This document shows positions 1 through 8,085 of a DNA stretch of 64,000 nucleotides, piece by piece. This stretch comes from Streptomyces sp. NBC_01304. GTDB lineage: Bacteria > Actinomycetota > Actinomycetes > Streptomycetales > Streptomycetaceae. The notes beneath the pieces were generated by a model. The model made no database searches, was not told the DNA's origin, and was given only the letters and a program-made list of their open reading frames with translations. Position 1 is the stretch's first letter. The number at the start of each line of letters is the position of its first letter. Location: positions 173,825 to 237,824 of the forward strand of contig NZ_CP109056.1 of NCBI RefSeq assembly GCF_035975855.1. The letters are read 5' to 3'. A program made the position numbers and the translations under genes.

Positions 1-1369
1 GGCCGCGGCTGTGATCGCGGAACGCGTCCGGGTCCGCGTACGGGACCTGGATCCACACGCGCCGGTTGCCCTCGACGATCAGCATGCGGCCGGCCATGTC
101 CACAGACTCCGGCACCGGAGACGTGTTGACGATCATTTTCCACTGATTTGCGTTGAAGTTTCCCAGGAGGAGCAGGCGGAACATGTTCCTCAACCCGCGG
201 TTGCCGACGGCTGCTTCGCGCAGGTCCTGGAAGACGCCGATCACCGTCACGTTGACGTGCCGACCCATCCGCATGATGGTCGCGATGTCACTCCACATGG
301 GGTCGCTGGCAGGCTCCCCCTTCTCTTTTGTTTCGTTCCACCACTCCTTCGACGCGTCCCCGAACTCATTGCCCTCCTCGAGGATGAGCGTCAAGCGGTC
401 GAAGTTCTTCCGCGGGTTGCCCTTCTTCATGTAGTTGCGGGCCTCAACTTCCCGCGCCACCCAGGCAATTGCCGCCCGCATGTCCCCGATGTTGCCCGGG
501 TCGGTGTACAGGTGGACGCCCTCCACCGTCTCGAAGCAGTTGATCGACGACTGCTTCACGTCAACGCCGATCACCGTCGCGCGCTGCCGCACCAGCTGGG
601 TGATGATCATCTGCAAGAACGAAGACTTGCCGCCACCCGAGCCGACCGAGAGCGCCCACATCGCGGTCTCGCCGGTCATCTCCTTCAGGACCGGGCGATG
701 CCGCTCGTCCAGGCCGAGCACGAGCTGGCCCGGCGCGCACGCGGCGATCGCGTCCTGAACCTGCTGGCTGAAGAAGTCGACCCGCTCCGGCGGCTCAAGG
801 ACAGGGGTGGGCTTCTTCAGCGTGAACTCCACGTGGAACGGATAGTCCTTGAGGTTCCACTCGCCGGCCCAATTCCCGCCCATGCGCTCCGATATCAGCT
901 TGCGCATCCGCTCCTTGAAGTCGCCGGGATCGTGCCACCCGTCCGGGAGCTTGATGTGGACCTTCGTCTGGTCGATGGGAATCGTCAGAGCCCGGAGGCG
1001 CTCATGGTCGTCCCACCCCGGCAGCAGGTCCTCCAGCGCCTTGGACATGGGGATGACCAAGGTCCGCATATGGTGGCGCCGGCCGCGCCCGCGGATCGCG
1101 GCGATCACCATGACCGGGATGGCCACGGCCGCGGCGACGACGGACACCCGGATCACACGGTCGTGGTCCTTCACCCACCACCACATCCACGACGCCCAGC
1201 CGAGCCAGGCCAAGAACAGCAGCCGCAGCAGCGCCACCCCCCACCGCGGCATGCTTCCCGGTGCTCTCGGCTCGCCGTCGAGGGGGACGCCACTGATGAA
1301 CCTTCCGAAGGCCACCGCTCCCTGCTCGATGCCCTCCTCGACCTGCTTATCGAACTTCGTCTGCGCCAC
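1..1369 (-). CDS. FtsK/SpoIIIE-type DNA translocase, TraB-like (3' end cut by window edge)
   Basis: Membrane-anchored ATPase expected to pump double-stranded plasmid DNA between hyphae during Streptomyces conjugation. The GTG start at 1369 is the first start after an in-frame TGA and has GGAAGGG upstream. About 456 residues are visible: a soluble N-terminus, two hydrophobic segments (the first with a WMWWW run), then an FtsK-type domain with Walker A GSGGGKSS and Walker B LTLILEEGNEF. The protein runs off the window, so the C-terminal DNA-reading domain is not seen. The SpdB-type gene lies nearby on the same strand, as in Streptomyces transfer regions. FtsK class is secure; the transfer role is inferred from membrane layout and neighbours. 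Confidence 0.85.
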   Translation of the reverse strand, partial: MAQTKFDKQVEEGIEQGAVAFGRFISGVPLDGEPRAPGSMPRWGVALLRLLFLAWLGWASWMWWWVKDHDRVIRVSVVAAAVAIPVMVIAAIRGRGRRHHMRTLVIPMSKALEDLLPGWDDHERLRALTIPIDQTKVHIKLPDGWHDPGDFKERMRKLISERMGGNWAGEWNLKDYPFHVEFTLKKPTPVLEPPERVDFFSQQVQDAIAACAPGQLVLGLDERHRPVLKEMTGETAMWALSVGSGGGKSSFLQMIITQLVRQRATVIGVDVKQSSINCFETVEGVHLYTDPGNIGDMRAAIAWVAREVEARNYMKKGNPRKNFDRLTLILEEGNEFGDASKEWWNETKEKGEPASDPMWSDIATIMRMGRHVNVTVIGVFQDLREAAVGNRGLRNMFRLLLLGNFNANQWKMIVNTSPVPESVDMAGRMLIVEGNRRVWIQVPYADPDAFRDHSRG

Positions 1370-1458
1370 GGCCCGTCATCCCTTCCACGCCTCAACTCCC
1401 TCCCGCTCCCGGCCGTACGCACGGGAGAACGATCACTCGGAAGGTATGAAGATCAGCC

Positions 1459-1467
1459 TGTGGACAG
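1459..1467 (-). promoter_or_regulatory. CTGTCCACA box upstream of the FtsK-like gene
   Basis: Read towards the gene the site is CCTCTGTCCACAGGCT, 89 bp before its start. The same core recurs at 3639, 19529 and 30775, always upstream of a leftward gene. It also matches the Streptomyces DnaA-box pattern, so a replication role is an alternative. Confidence 0.45.
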
Positions 1468-1635
1468 AGGACGCCCAGCCCCGGGAGCGCACTCCCTCAC
1501 CGTGACCGCCCTGGCGTCACGGTCACTCGGCGGGCAGACCGGAGCGCGTCGAAGTAATGGGCGATCGGGCAGGTGGGACCACCCTGTCTCTGCGCAGGGT
1601 CGTGACGTTGCGGGGCAGCACCTCGTTGGCATGAC

Positions 1636-2010
1636 GTGACGACTTCCATCCCTGCGGGCACCACGGCCGGCCTGAATCTCCTCGACCGGCTCTCCACACA
1701 CATCGAGTTCGTCGATCACGTCCGCCACGCCGGCAAGGGCGGGAACTGCCGAGTGATCCTGCGCAACAAGGGGTTGAAGCTGCGCGACTTCACCTTGGAA
1801 GCCCCGCCCAAAGCAGGGATGGGCGGCGGCGTGATCGTGGACAACGCCTTCTCCAGGCCCAGGCCGCTGTGGCGGGGACAGGAGGCGCACCTGGTGTACG
1901 TCGCCGCCGCCGGCACGCGCGTCCGTGAAGTCACCGTGACCTGGCGGATGCCCTGGCTGCGAATCCCCCGCAAGCGGACCTTCGCGCTCCCCTCCCCCAG
2001 GCCCGAGTAG
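1636..2010 (+). CDS. Hypothetical protein, 124 aa
   Basis: A rightward gene between the two leftward transfer genes. GTG start at 1636; no strong ribosome site is seen. The alternation of charged and hydrophobic residues (IEFVDHVRHAGKGGNCRVIL and later VREVTVTWRMPWLRI) looks like a beta-rich soluble fold. There is no signal peptide, membrane segment or cysteine cluster. No family recognised. The overlapping leftward frames are arginine-rich and look like shadows, which favours this reading. Moderately sure it is a gene, nothing on function. Confidence 0.5.
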   Translation: MTTSIPAGTTAGLNLLDRLSTHIEFVDHVRHAGKGGNCRVILRNKGLKLRDFTLEAPPKAGMGGGVIVDNAFSRPRPLWRGQEAHLVYVAAAGTRVREVTVTWRMPWLRIPRKRTFALPSPRPE

Positions 2011-2196
2011 CGACCCAGCGCCCATCCGGCGCTTCAACAGCAGGCAACGAGCGCTGAAGAAGGCTCACGCGTGATGACGGGCCTTCCCGCAGGATCGGTC
2101 CTGACGAACTCCCGGACTGGGCATCTTCGAGTCGCTGTAGTGGAGCGCACGGCCGGACACCTTCCACCGGCGGATCGGCGCGACCAGCATCTCGGC

Positions 2197-3597
2197 CTAG
2201 GAGGCCCGCTTCACCACCGTCAACCGCTTGTCCTTCTTCGAGGTCCCCGCGCTGGTGATCCGGTGCGCCTGCCCACGGTTCACCTCAAGCCCCTGCTCCT
2301 TGAGCCAGTCCACCACCGCCGGCGTACTCGTCGAGCCGAGCACCTCCATCGCGTACCTCACGGCAGCAGCGTTCGATGTCAGCCCGGCAATCACCTCAGC
2401 GTGCGCACCCTCCGTCTGCGAGTCGCCTGCCTCCTCCAAGGTGTCAGGTTCACGCTGACCTTGATCGGCCCGCTCCTCCGTCTGCTCCGGCGTAGCCGCG
2501 GGCGCCCCCGGTGAACCACTCTCCCCGCCGCTCGCCGAGTCAGCGTCCCCGTAGCCATCCCGCCCAGCCGCTTCCTGGCCATCCTTGGAGGCGGGGTTCA
2601 TCGAGAGGTCCGAGTCACTCGAGACTGACCGGTCCGCATCGTCGAGGCCAACAGCACCCTCCACGTGCTGACCCTCACGGTTTCCCCCTCCGTCACCTCC
2701 GACGTCGAGCTCGGTCCCCCGAGGCTCATCTGCCTTCTCCTGTTCCGCCGATGTGGCCGAAGTTCGGTTTCCGGCGCCAACCGGCGCTCCGGGACCAACG
2801 CCAAGAGCTCGGGGGAGCAGCAACTGCGGCACATCCGGAACCTGCTGAGGTGGCTGACTCGCAACGCTTTCAAGGTGGGGTACTTCGTCGCTGCCGATGA
2901 CCTCCGGCGCCTTCGCCGGATCCGTCTCCTGGAGCGGAACGCCGACTCGCGCGATCCTCAGGGGTAGGAGCTCCTCCACCGGGGCCTTCCAGCGCCAACC
3001 CCTGCCGTACTTGGTGCGCAGGCGGGCTTGATAGACGAGCCTGCGCTGCTCGGCCTTGAGGACGTCGTCGTACTTCCGGATCTCCCAGAGCATCATCCGT
3101 CGCCAGAGTTTGAACGTCGGCAGCGGCGACAGCACCCATCGCCACAGGCGGACCGGTTCCATGTGCCTGTCCGCCGTGATGGCCGCGAGCCGGCCGATGG
3201 CGTGCCGGGCTGCTTCTACCGCGACAACGAACAGAACCGGTATGACCGCGTGCATCCCGACGCCGATGGGGTCCGGCCAGGCCGCGGCCGCGTTGAACGC
3301 GATCGTTGCGGCGGTCAGCAACCAGGCGGCCTGCCGCAGCATCGGGAAGGGAATCCTGAGCCACGTCAGGAGCAGGTCCAGCGCGAGGAGCACCACGATG
3401 CCGGCGTCCACTCCGATCGGGAAAACCGACGCGAAGGACCCGAACCCTTTCCGCTCGGCCAGGGCCCGAACTGCCGCGTACGAACCAGCAAACCCAATCG
3501 CAGCGATCAGCACTGCTCCCGCGACGACCACGGCGATCAGCACCCGATGCGATCGCGTCAGTGCGAGCCGCTCTGTACTCCGCTCCACGCTTCCCAC
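2197..3597 (-). CDS. spdB: SpdB-type plasmid spread protein (DUF2637)
   Basis: Membrane protein of the kind needed for plasmid spread within the recipient mycelium (pock formation) after Streptomyces conjugation. The first ~130 residues carry four hydrophobic helices (for example LIAVVVAGAVLIAAIGFAGS and AGIVVLLALDLLL) with the conserved DUF2637 layout, followed by a basic cytoplasmic region. A long acidic, Gly/Ser-rich linker follows (about 260-390), and a C-terminal ~60-residue helical segment that may bind DNA. 466 aa. It faces the same way as the FtsK-like gene and shares its upstream CTGTCCACAGG box. Family assignment is confident. Confidence 0.85.
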   Translation of the reverse strand: MGSVERSTERLALTRSHRVLIAVVVAGAVLIAAIGFAGSYAAVRALAERKGFGSFASVFPIGVDAGIVVLLALDLLLTWLRIPFPMLRQAAWLLTAATIAFNAAAAWPDPIGVGMHAVIPVLFVVAVEAARHAIGRLAAITADRHMEPVRLWRWVLSPLPTFKLWRRMMLWEIRKYDDVLKAEQRRLVYQARLRTKYGRGWRWKAPVEELLPLRIARVGVPLQETDPAKAPEVIGSDEVPHLESVASQPPQQVPDVPQLLLPRALGVGPGAPVGAGNRTSATSAEQEKADEPRGTELDVGGDGGGNREGQHVEGAVGLDDADRSVSSDSDLSMNPASKDGQEAAGRDGYGDADSASGGESGSPGAPAATPEQTEERADQGQREPDTLEEAGDSQTEGAHAEVIAGLTSNAAAVRYAMEVLGSTSTPAVVDWLKEQGLEVNRGQAHRITSAGTSKKDKRLTVVKRAS

Positions 3598-3638
3598 TCC
3601 TCAGTGATCCGGCTACGGGAATCGTGCAGAGGTGGGCC

Positions 3639-3647
3639 TGTGGACAG
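3639..3647 (-). promoter_or_regulatory. CTGTCCACA box upstream of the spdB-type gene
   Basis: Second copy of the shared box (CCCCTGTCCACAGGCCC towards the gene), 41 bp before the spdB start. Its fixed placement upstream of conjugation and toxin genes suggests a common regulator; a DnaA site is the alternative. Confidence 0.45.
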
Positions 3648-3816
3648 GGGTTGCACGCCGCGGCAGCGGGCGAGGCTCGGTCTGCGCCATGCGAGTGGAA
3701 AGCCGTGAATCTTGCGGTGCGGCAGTGAGGTCCGCGGTATGCCTGAAATTGGCAGCCGTATCGGTGGGCGGCACGCTCGACACTCCACCCTCGCCGCGTG
3801 AGTGCGGTCAGGGAGC

Positions 3817-4319
3817 CCGGAAGACCCCGGGTCTTCCGGACGCGTCGGTCTGACGATAACGGAAGACCCCGGGTCTTCCGGTGGAGCCCCGGGGTGCGCC
3901 CACCTCCTCCCAATAGGGAGTCGCACTGCCGAGTCCACGCCAGAAGCCCGCCTTCCAGCATCCGACCGTGCGGCTGCTCCTGGTGCTACAGCCATCCACC
4001 AGGGATACCCCACTTCACCACCTGGAGGTCGATTCGCCGGGCGTCCGTCAGGGTGAGGCAGGTGGGGCGGGGCATCGTCGGCGCCCAGCCTCGCGATTGC
4101 CACTCCCCCGCCACCCAACTCTTCGGCAAGGTTTCGCCACTCAGCGCCCAGGTCGGTCGCTGCAGTGCGCGAGTCCACCTCCATCAGCCGCACGCACTCG
4201 CTGACCTGAAGGGTCTGCGAGCGGCGATGGTAGGCACTCTCAGACGGGCCAGGAGGCAAGAAGACCCGGGGTCTTCCGTTGTCGTCGAACTGACCACAAC
4301 GGAAGACCCCGGGTCTTCC
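3817..4319. repeat. Four copies of the palindrome GGAAGACCC-C-GGGTCTTCC: candidate centromere (parS-like)
   Basis: Near-perfect palindromes lie at 3817-3839, 3860-3880, 4259-4278 (one end mismatched) and 4301-4319, in a ~750 bp gene-free stretch immediately downstream of the ParB-type gene. The central base makes each copy directional; the third is inverted relative to the others. A fifth copy lies upstream of parA at 7344-7370. Their clustering around the partition genes and the absence of the chromosomal parS sequence make them the likely binding site for this plasmid's ParB-type protein. Confidence 0.65.
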
Positions 4320-4344
4320 GACTCCAAGGATGAACTGCCTGCGA

Positions 4345-5379
4345 CTAGTCGTTAGCTCCCGCGGCTTCGAACTCCGCCTCGAGCCCGAGCTCCCGACCCA
4401 GCTCCTCAGCCGCCTTCCAAAGAGCGAGGACCTTCCGCCGGGCCTCGTCCTTATCGCGCGTAATGAGCTCCCGGATGTCGGTCACAAACTCATCTACAGA
4501 CTGACGGCCAGGCGCTACTGACGATCCCCCGTTGGCCGATGTCCGCTGCCCACCTACAACCTTCGCCTTCTGCGCGACGGGCTCGCCATACCCGAGGAAG
4601 TACGCGGAATCCTTCAACGACTTCTCGGTGATCTTTCCCTTCCGCAGGGCGTCATCCCAGACCTTGCGTACGGCGTCATCTCCGTGCCTCTTCCACACGG
4701 GAACCAGAGGGCGAAGGTGCTTCTCCTTGAGCTCCATCGTGGTGACCTCTCCCAAGGCCAGCACCACCGGCATCGCGCGGATGGTCTTGTTCGCGTAATC
4801 ACCGCCGAACTTGAACCGATGCTGGATGAGGGCGTCGAAGTTCGGAAGACCCTCCGCCTCCCACAGGAACTCCTCCTTTATGGCGAGGAAGAACTGTCCC
4901 TGCGAGATGATCCTCTGCTGCTCCGTTGCCTGATTGTTCGCGCGAGACGCGTACTCAACTGCAGCCACTCCACGGGCGTAGTGATCGAGCCGTTCCTTCG
5001 GGTCCGCGCTGGTCGGCTCCGTGAACTCCGGGATCGCAACGTAGCCGTTGTCATCTCGGTTGGCTGGCAGAGTAACGAGGCCGTCGTCCTCGCCGCCGGC
5101 TGACTCGGACGCCACCTCACCCGATCCAGTCCTTGCTGGACTCGTGTCTTCGCTCGCCGAATCGCTAGCGCTCTTCGACTCCACGATCTCAGAGGAGGCC
5201 GCAGTATCGACCGTCTCCTCAGATGCTTCAGCAGCGGTTCCCTCGGCCTGCGCCTTCTCTGACTTCTCGAGCCACTCCTGGCGCACCTCCTCGCGGGTAC
5301 GCACCGCAGGGATCCCGCTGTCGGGGTCTGTGGGCTTGACGACGCCGGTCGGGAGTTTCGGCGGGCGGTACTTGCTCAT
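4345..5379 (-). CDS. ParB-type partition partner (non-canonical), 344 aa
   Basis: Likely centromere-binding partner of the ParA encoded just upstream. Its ATG overlaps the parA stop by four bases, so the two are translationally coupled. The N-terminal ~120 residues are disordered and rich in Ser, Glu and Ala. The middle (about 140-245) is helical, with a possible helix-turn-helix in the stretch around FGGDYANKTIRAMP. A basic/acidic C-terminal helix could dimerise. The GERR motif of canonical ParB CTPases is not visible, so this would be a divergent ParB. The assignment rests on operon position and on the palindromes just downstream. Confidence 0.6.
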   Translation of the reverse strand: MSKYRPPKLPTGVVKPTDPDSGIPAVRTREEVRQEWLEKSEKAQAEGTAAEASEETVDTAASSEIVESKSASDSASEDTSPARTGSGEVASESAGGEDDGLVTLPANRDDNGYVAIPEFTEPTSADPKERLDHYARGVAAVEYASRANNQATEQQRIISQGQFFLAIKEEFLWEAEGLPNFDALIQHRFKFGGDYANKTIRAMPVVLALGEVTTMELKEKHLRPLVPVWKRHGDDAVRKVWDDALRKGKITEKSLKDSAYFLGYGEPVAQKAKVVGGQRTSANGGSSVAPGRQSVDEFVTDIRELITRDKDEARRKVLALWKAAEELGRELGLEAEFEAAGAND

Positions 5380-6554
5380 GCGGCGAGCTCCTTAGCCAGT
5401 TTCCGCATCGTGTCCGCCTGCGTGCAGTCCGGGGCGTACTGGAACAGCGGCACCTCATAGTCCGAGGACTCACGGCCCTCGATACTGTCCTTCAACTCGG
5501 CGAGCACGCTTGGAGAAGTGAGGGTGTTCCACTCCTCGTAGAAGGCACGAGTCACGGTTCCCTTACGGGCGTCGTACGCGTTGATGATGAAGCCGAGCTG
5601 ATCCACCTCGATGCGCATGTTCTTCTTGGTGGTCGCGATCTGCCCGTTCAGCAGGTGGTAGGCACGGAACGAGGACTTGTCGGACCAGACCGGGATCAGG
5701 ATGCCGGAGTGGTCAACCAACTCGCCCGGCCGGCGCTGCACGTAGTCGATTGCCAGCTCCATACCCAGCCCCAGGTTGGGGGGGCCGTCCAGCACGATGA
5801 CGTCGTAGTCGGCCTCGACAGGCTCCAAGGCCCGGGCGAGGCAGGTGTCACGTCCAGCGCGCATCGTGGCGAGTGATGCATCCATGAGGAACGCATCCTC
5901 GAACGCCGGCAGTATGTGGAGACGCCCGTCGAACATGATGCCCGCCGGCTCTTCGTCGCCCTCGAACCGGACTTCCTCCAGAGCGATGATCGACCGGCGA
6001 AGGTGCTGCGTCGCCTCGCCAAGCATGTGCTGGAGGAGGCTGTCGCCACCGGTGGGTAGATCGGCCACCTGCAGTCGAGCGGAAAGGTGCCCTTGAGGGT
6101 CGTAGTCGACCAGTAGGACCTTCAAGCCGAGTTCCGCAAACGCTTGGGCCAGCGCCGCGGCGATGAAGGTCTTGCCCACCCCACCCTTTTGGTTGCCGAT
6201 CAGGATCCGCTTGACCGGCTGCTTCGTTAGGGGCTCGGCTGGCGACGGATGAGTGAGCAGCCAGTAGGTGATCGCCTGTGCGAGGCCCTGGACCTTCGTG
6301 ATACCTCGGTTCTCACACACGGCCTCGAACCGAGTGATCTGTTCGGGTGGCACGTAGGCCGCAAACGACCTGGCACCCCTCACTTCTACCGGGTCAATGT
6401 CCTCCTTCTCGAACCACAGACCCAATGCATGCGCAACTGCGTCCGAGGCGTTCAGGCCGAGCATCGCGGCTCTGATCTTCAGGTCTCGTCGCATCTCTGG
6501 CGTGACGTTCGCGATGAGCTTGTCAGTGCCCAAATCGCCTTGGTAGGTACTCAT
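5376..6554 (-). CDS. parA: ParA-type partition ATPase
   Basis: Deviant-Walker ATPase that would move or position plasmid copies on the nucleoid. 392 aa with the start at the ATG giving MSTYQGDLG; longer upstream frames lack protein character. Residues 1-50 look like a small DNA-binding/dimerisation module, and 60-105 a second helical region. Walker A KGGVGKT is at about 123-129, followed by VLLVDYDPQGHLS; the later IVLDGPPNLG is the Walker B region. All signature residues are intact. Type Ia size and the N-terminal extension suggest autoregulation; the inverted repeat 9-29 bp upstream is a plausible operator. Confidence 0.85.
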   Translation of the reverse strand: MSTYQGDLGTDKLIANVTPEMRRDLKIRAAMLGLNASDAVAHALGLWFEKEDIDPVEVRGARSFAAYVPPEQITRFEAVCENRGITKVQGLAQAITYWLLTHPSPAEPLTKQPVKRILIGNQKGGVGKTFIAAALAQAFAELGLKVLLVDYDPQGHLSARLQVADLPTGGDSLLQHMLGEATQHLRRSIIALEEVRFEGDEEPAGIMFDGRLHILPAFEDAFLMDASLATMRAGRDTCLARALEPVEADYDVIVLDGPPNLGLGMELAIDYVQRRPGELVDHSGILIPVWSDKSSFRAYHLLNGQIATTKKNMRIEVDQLGFIINAYDARKGTVTRAFYEEWNTLTSPSVLAELKDSIEGRESSDYEVPLFQYAPDCTQADTMRKLAKELAA

Positions 6555-6562
6555 GGCGGGCA

Positions 6563-6583
6563 ACTTATCAGTCACCGATAAGT
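6563..6583. promoter_or_regulatory. Inverted repeat ACTTATC-N7-GATAAGT upstream of parA
   Basis: Perfect 7 bp arms separated by 7 bp, only 9 bp upstream of the parA start. Position and symmetry fit an operator, most simply bound by ParA itself. Confidence 0.5.
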
Positions 6584-7343
6584 CAGTGCCGCATGGTTCG
6601 GCGTGTCGCCAATGATGATCATGTGAATGGAGTAGCGAACCTCCGCTGCCCCGAGGGGCAGCGGGTAGGGCAACTAACCGGGACAGAACGGATATTCGGG
6701 TGCCGGTCGGGTTCGGCAGGGAGGAACTCACCTGTTCGTTGAACCCGGCGCCCTGCCCCCATCCCACTATCCTCGCGCACGCTTCAAGCAGTCCCGCACA
6801 GGCGGGCCACTCCGATCTCGTGCCGTTGCCCCAACTTGACTGCGGGGCCGACGACTTTGCCACCGCGATCGTGCGTCATGCCTGCTGGAGGAGCGCCTGC
6901 CTGCTACAGGGGCGAGCGCAAAGCACGCCACAACTGCGTGGATACCGCCAGCGGGTCCATCCCGTCGACCTCCCTACCGTGGCCGGTTAAGTGATCCCCG
7001 CGCTGCTCCGCTGCCGCGATGGGCAAGTCATGCGGCGTCGCGGGCAACATCGCATGACAGCACCTGCCGCTCGCCTCCCGCTGACACATCGCATTCGGCA
7101 CCAGTTCGAGGCCACGGGGAGGAACGTCTGCGTCTCAACGAGGATCGCAGCGACCGACGGCTGCCACGCCGCGACCCGCATCTGAGCGGATGGAAGAGGA
7201 GGGGCCAGAGACACAGCACACGACACCCCGCAGGCGCCCGCCGGCGGATCAGGGTTGGCGAGCCCGCCCGACGTGCCGGGGGAGGGCGCCGTCTCGAACT
7301 CCGCCAACTGCCCAGTTGACGGAGGCGTGCGCCGCACCGACCT

Positions 7344-7370
7344 GGCGGGAAGACCCCGGGTCTTCCCGCC
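7344..7370. repeat. Fifth partition palindrome, extended to 27 bp
   Basis: Perfect palindrome with 13 bp arms (GGCGGGAAGACCC) around a central C. Same core as the four copies near 3.8-4.3 kb, but here on the other side of parA. Confidence 0.65.
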
Positions 7371-7419
7371 GCCGAGCACGGCCTCGTTTTCCCCCGCCAA
7401 GGGACGGATATCCACGCAG

Positions 7420-7638
7420 TTTTCGGCTCCAAACTGCAGAAGTTTCGTTGATTTTCGGCAGCGAGAATTGCTGTCGGGAGCCCGTTTTCGGCCCGAGAAT
7501 ATCAAATTCGGGAGACACTTCTGGCGCCTCAGAAAGGCGTTCGAGCGACGCCGCGCCGTGTGGCGAATGCGCAGCACTGCAGGTCAGAGAGGGTGTATGG
7601 TGACGGGCCATTGGTGGAATTCACGATCTTTGAATTCC
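7420..7638. other. Candidate replication origin: AT-richer, iteron-like repeats
   Basis: The 1.5 kb between parA and the replication-type gene has no convincing gene. Within it TTTTCGGC occurs at 7420, 7452 and 7485, spaced 32-33 bp (about three helix turns), followed by an inverted repeat GGAATTC/GAATTCC at 7616-7638. The base composition is visibly richer in A+T than its surroundings. Together with the DnaA box at 7895 and the adjacent replication-type genes this is a reasonable origin candidate; nothing proves it. Confidence 0.4.
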
Positions 7639-7894
7639 ATCAACACCGGTGATGAACCCGCCGATTATCGACCGTGAGGCATTTCTAAGATCGCGATTCA
7701 TTTCTGTCGCGAAGGAGCCTAGCGGCGGGCATCAGGAACAGCTGGAGCGGAGAGGTCCGGATGATCTCGGGGGCTAGGCCCGAGGGGACGCGGCAGCACG
7801 CAGCGATGCGGCACCGCGGCCTCAGTGCTGTCCCGACGCCGACCGGCCCGTGCGCAGTTCACACCGGCGGGCTACTCCGCGCAACGGCCGGACC

Positions 7895-7903
7895 TTATCC
7901 ACA
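7895..7903 (+). promoter_or_regulatory. DnaA box TTATCCACA
   Basis: Exact match to the classical DnaA box, followed by GGCC, in the gene-free region before the replication-type gene. Confidence 0.5.
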
Positions 7904-7930
7904 GGCCGGGTCGCGCAAGATGCCCCGAAC

Positions 7931-7968
7931 GCGAAAGGGCCCGGGACCGCAGATCCCGGGCCGTTCGC
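7931..7968. terminator. Strong hairpin GGCCCGGGA-N7-TCCCGGGCC
   Basis: Nine base-pair core (7938-7962) plus outer arms GCGAA/TTCGC. It lies between the candidate origin and the first replication-type gene and could terminate transcription or insulate the origin. No T-tract, as usual in Streptomyces. Confidence 0.5.
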
Positions 7969-8085
7969 ACTGCGCGGAGGGGGTGACGGCCAAACAGACC
8001 GCCAACTGATTGCTGGTGCCGCCGCGTCCGGACCTCTCTTTGCCTGGGTCGGTCGCGGTGACGGTGTCCCCTTCCCTCCTCGATT

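Noticed and set aside
11..1639. Long rightward open frame (542 codons)
   Set aside because: It is antisense to the FtsK-like gene, whose Walker motifs and membrane helices are clear; the rightward translation is His/Arg/Pro-rich low complexity.
3558..4259. Leftward open frame of 233 codons over the partition palindromes
   Set aside because: Its translation includes the palindromes as Gly/Ser/Pro-rich repeats and it lacks a ribosome site; treated as non-coding, although a short part (VSECVRLMEVDSRTAATD) looks protein-like.
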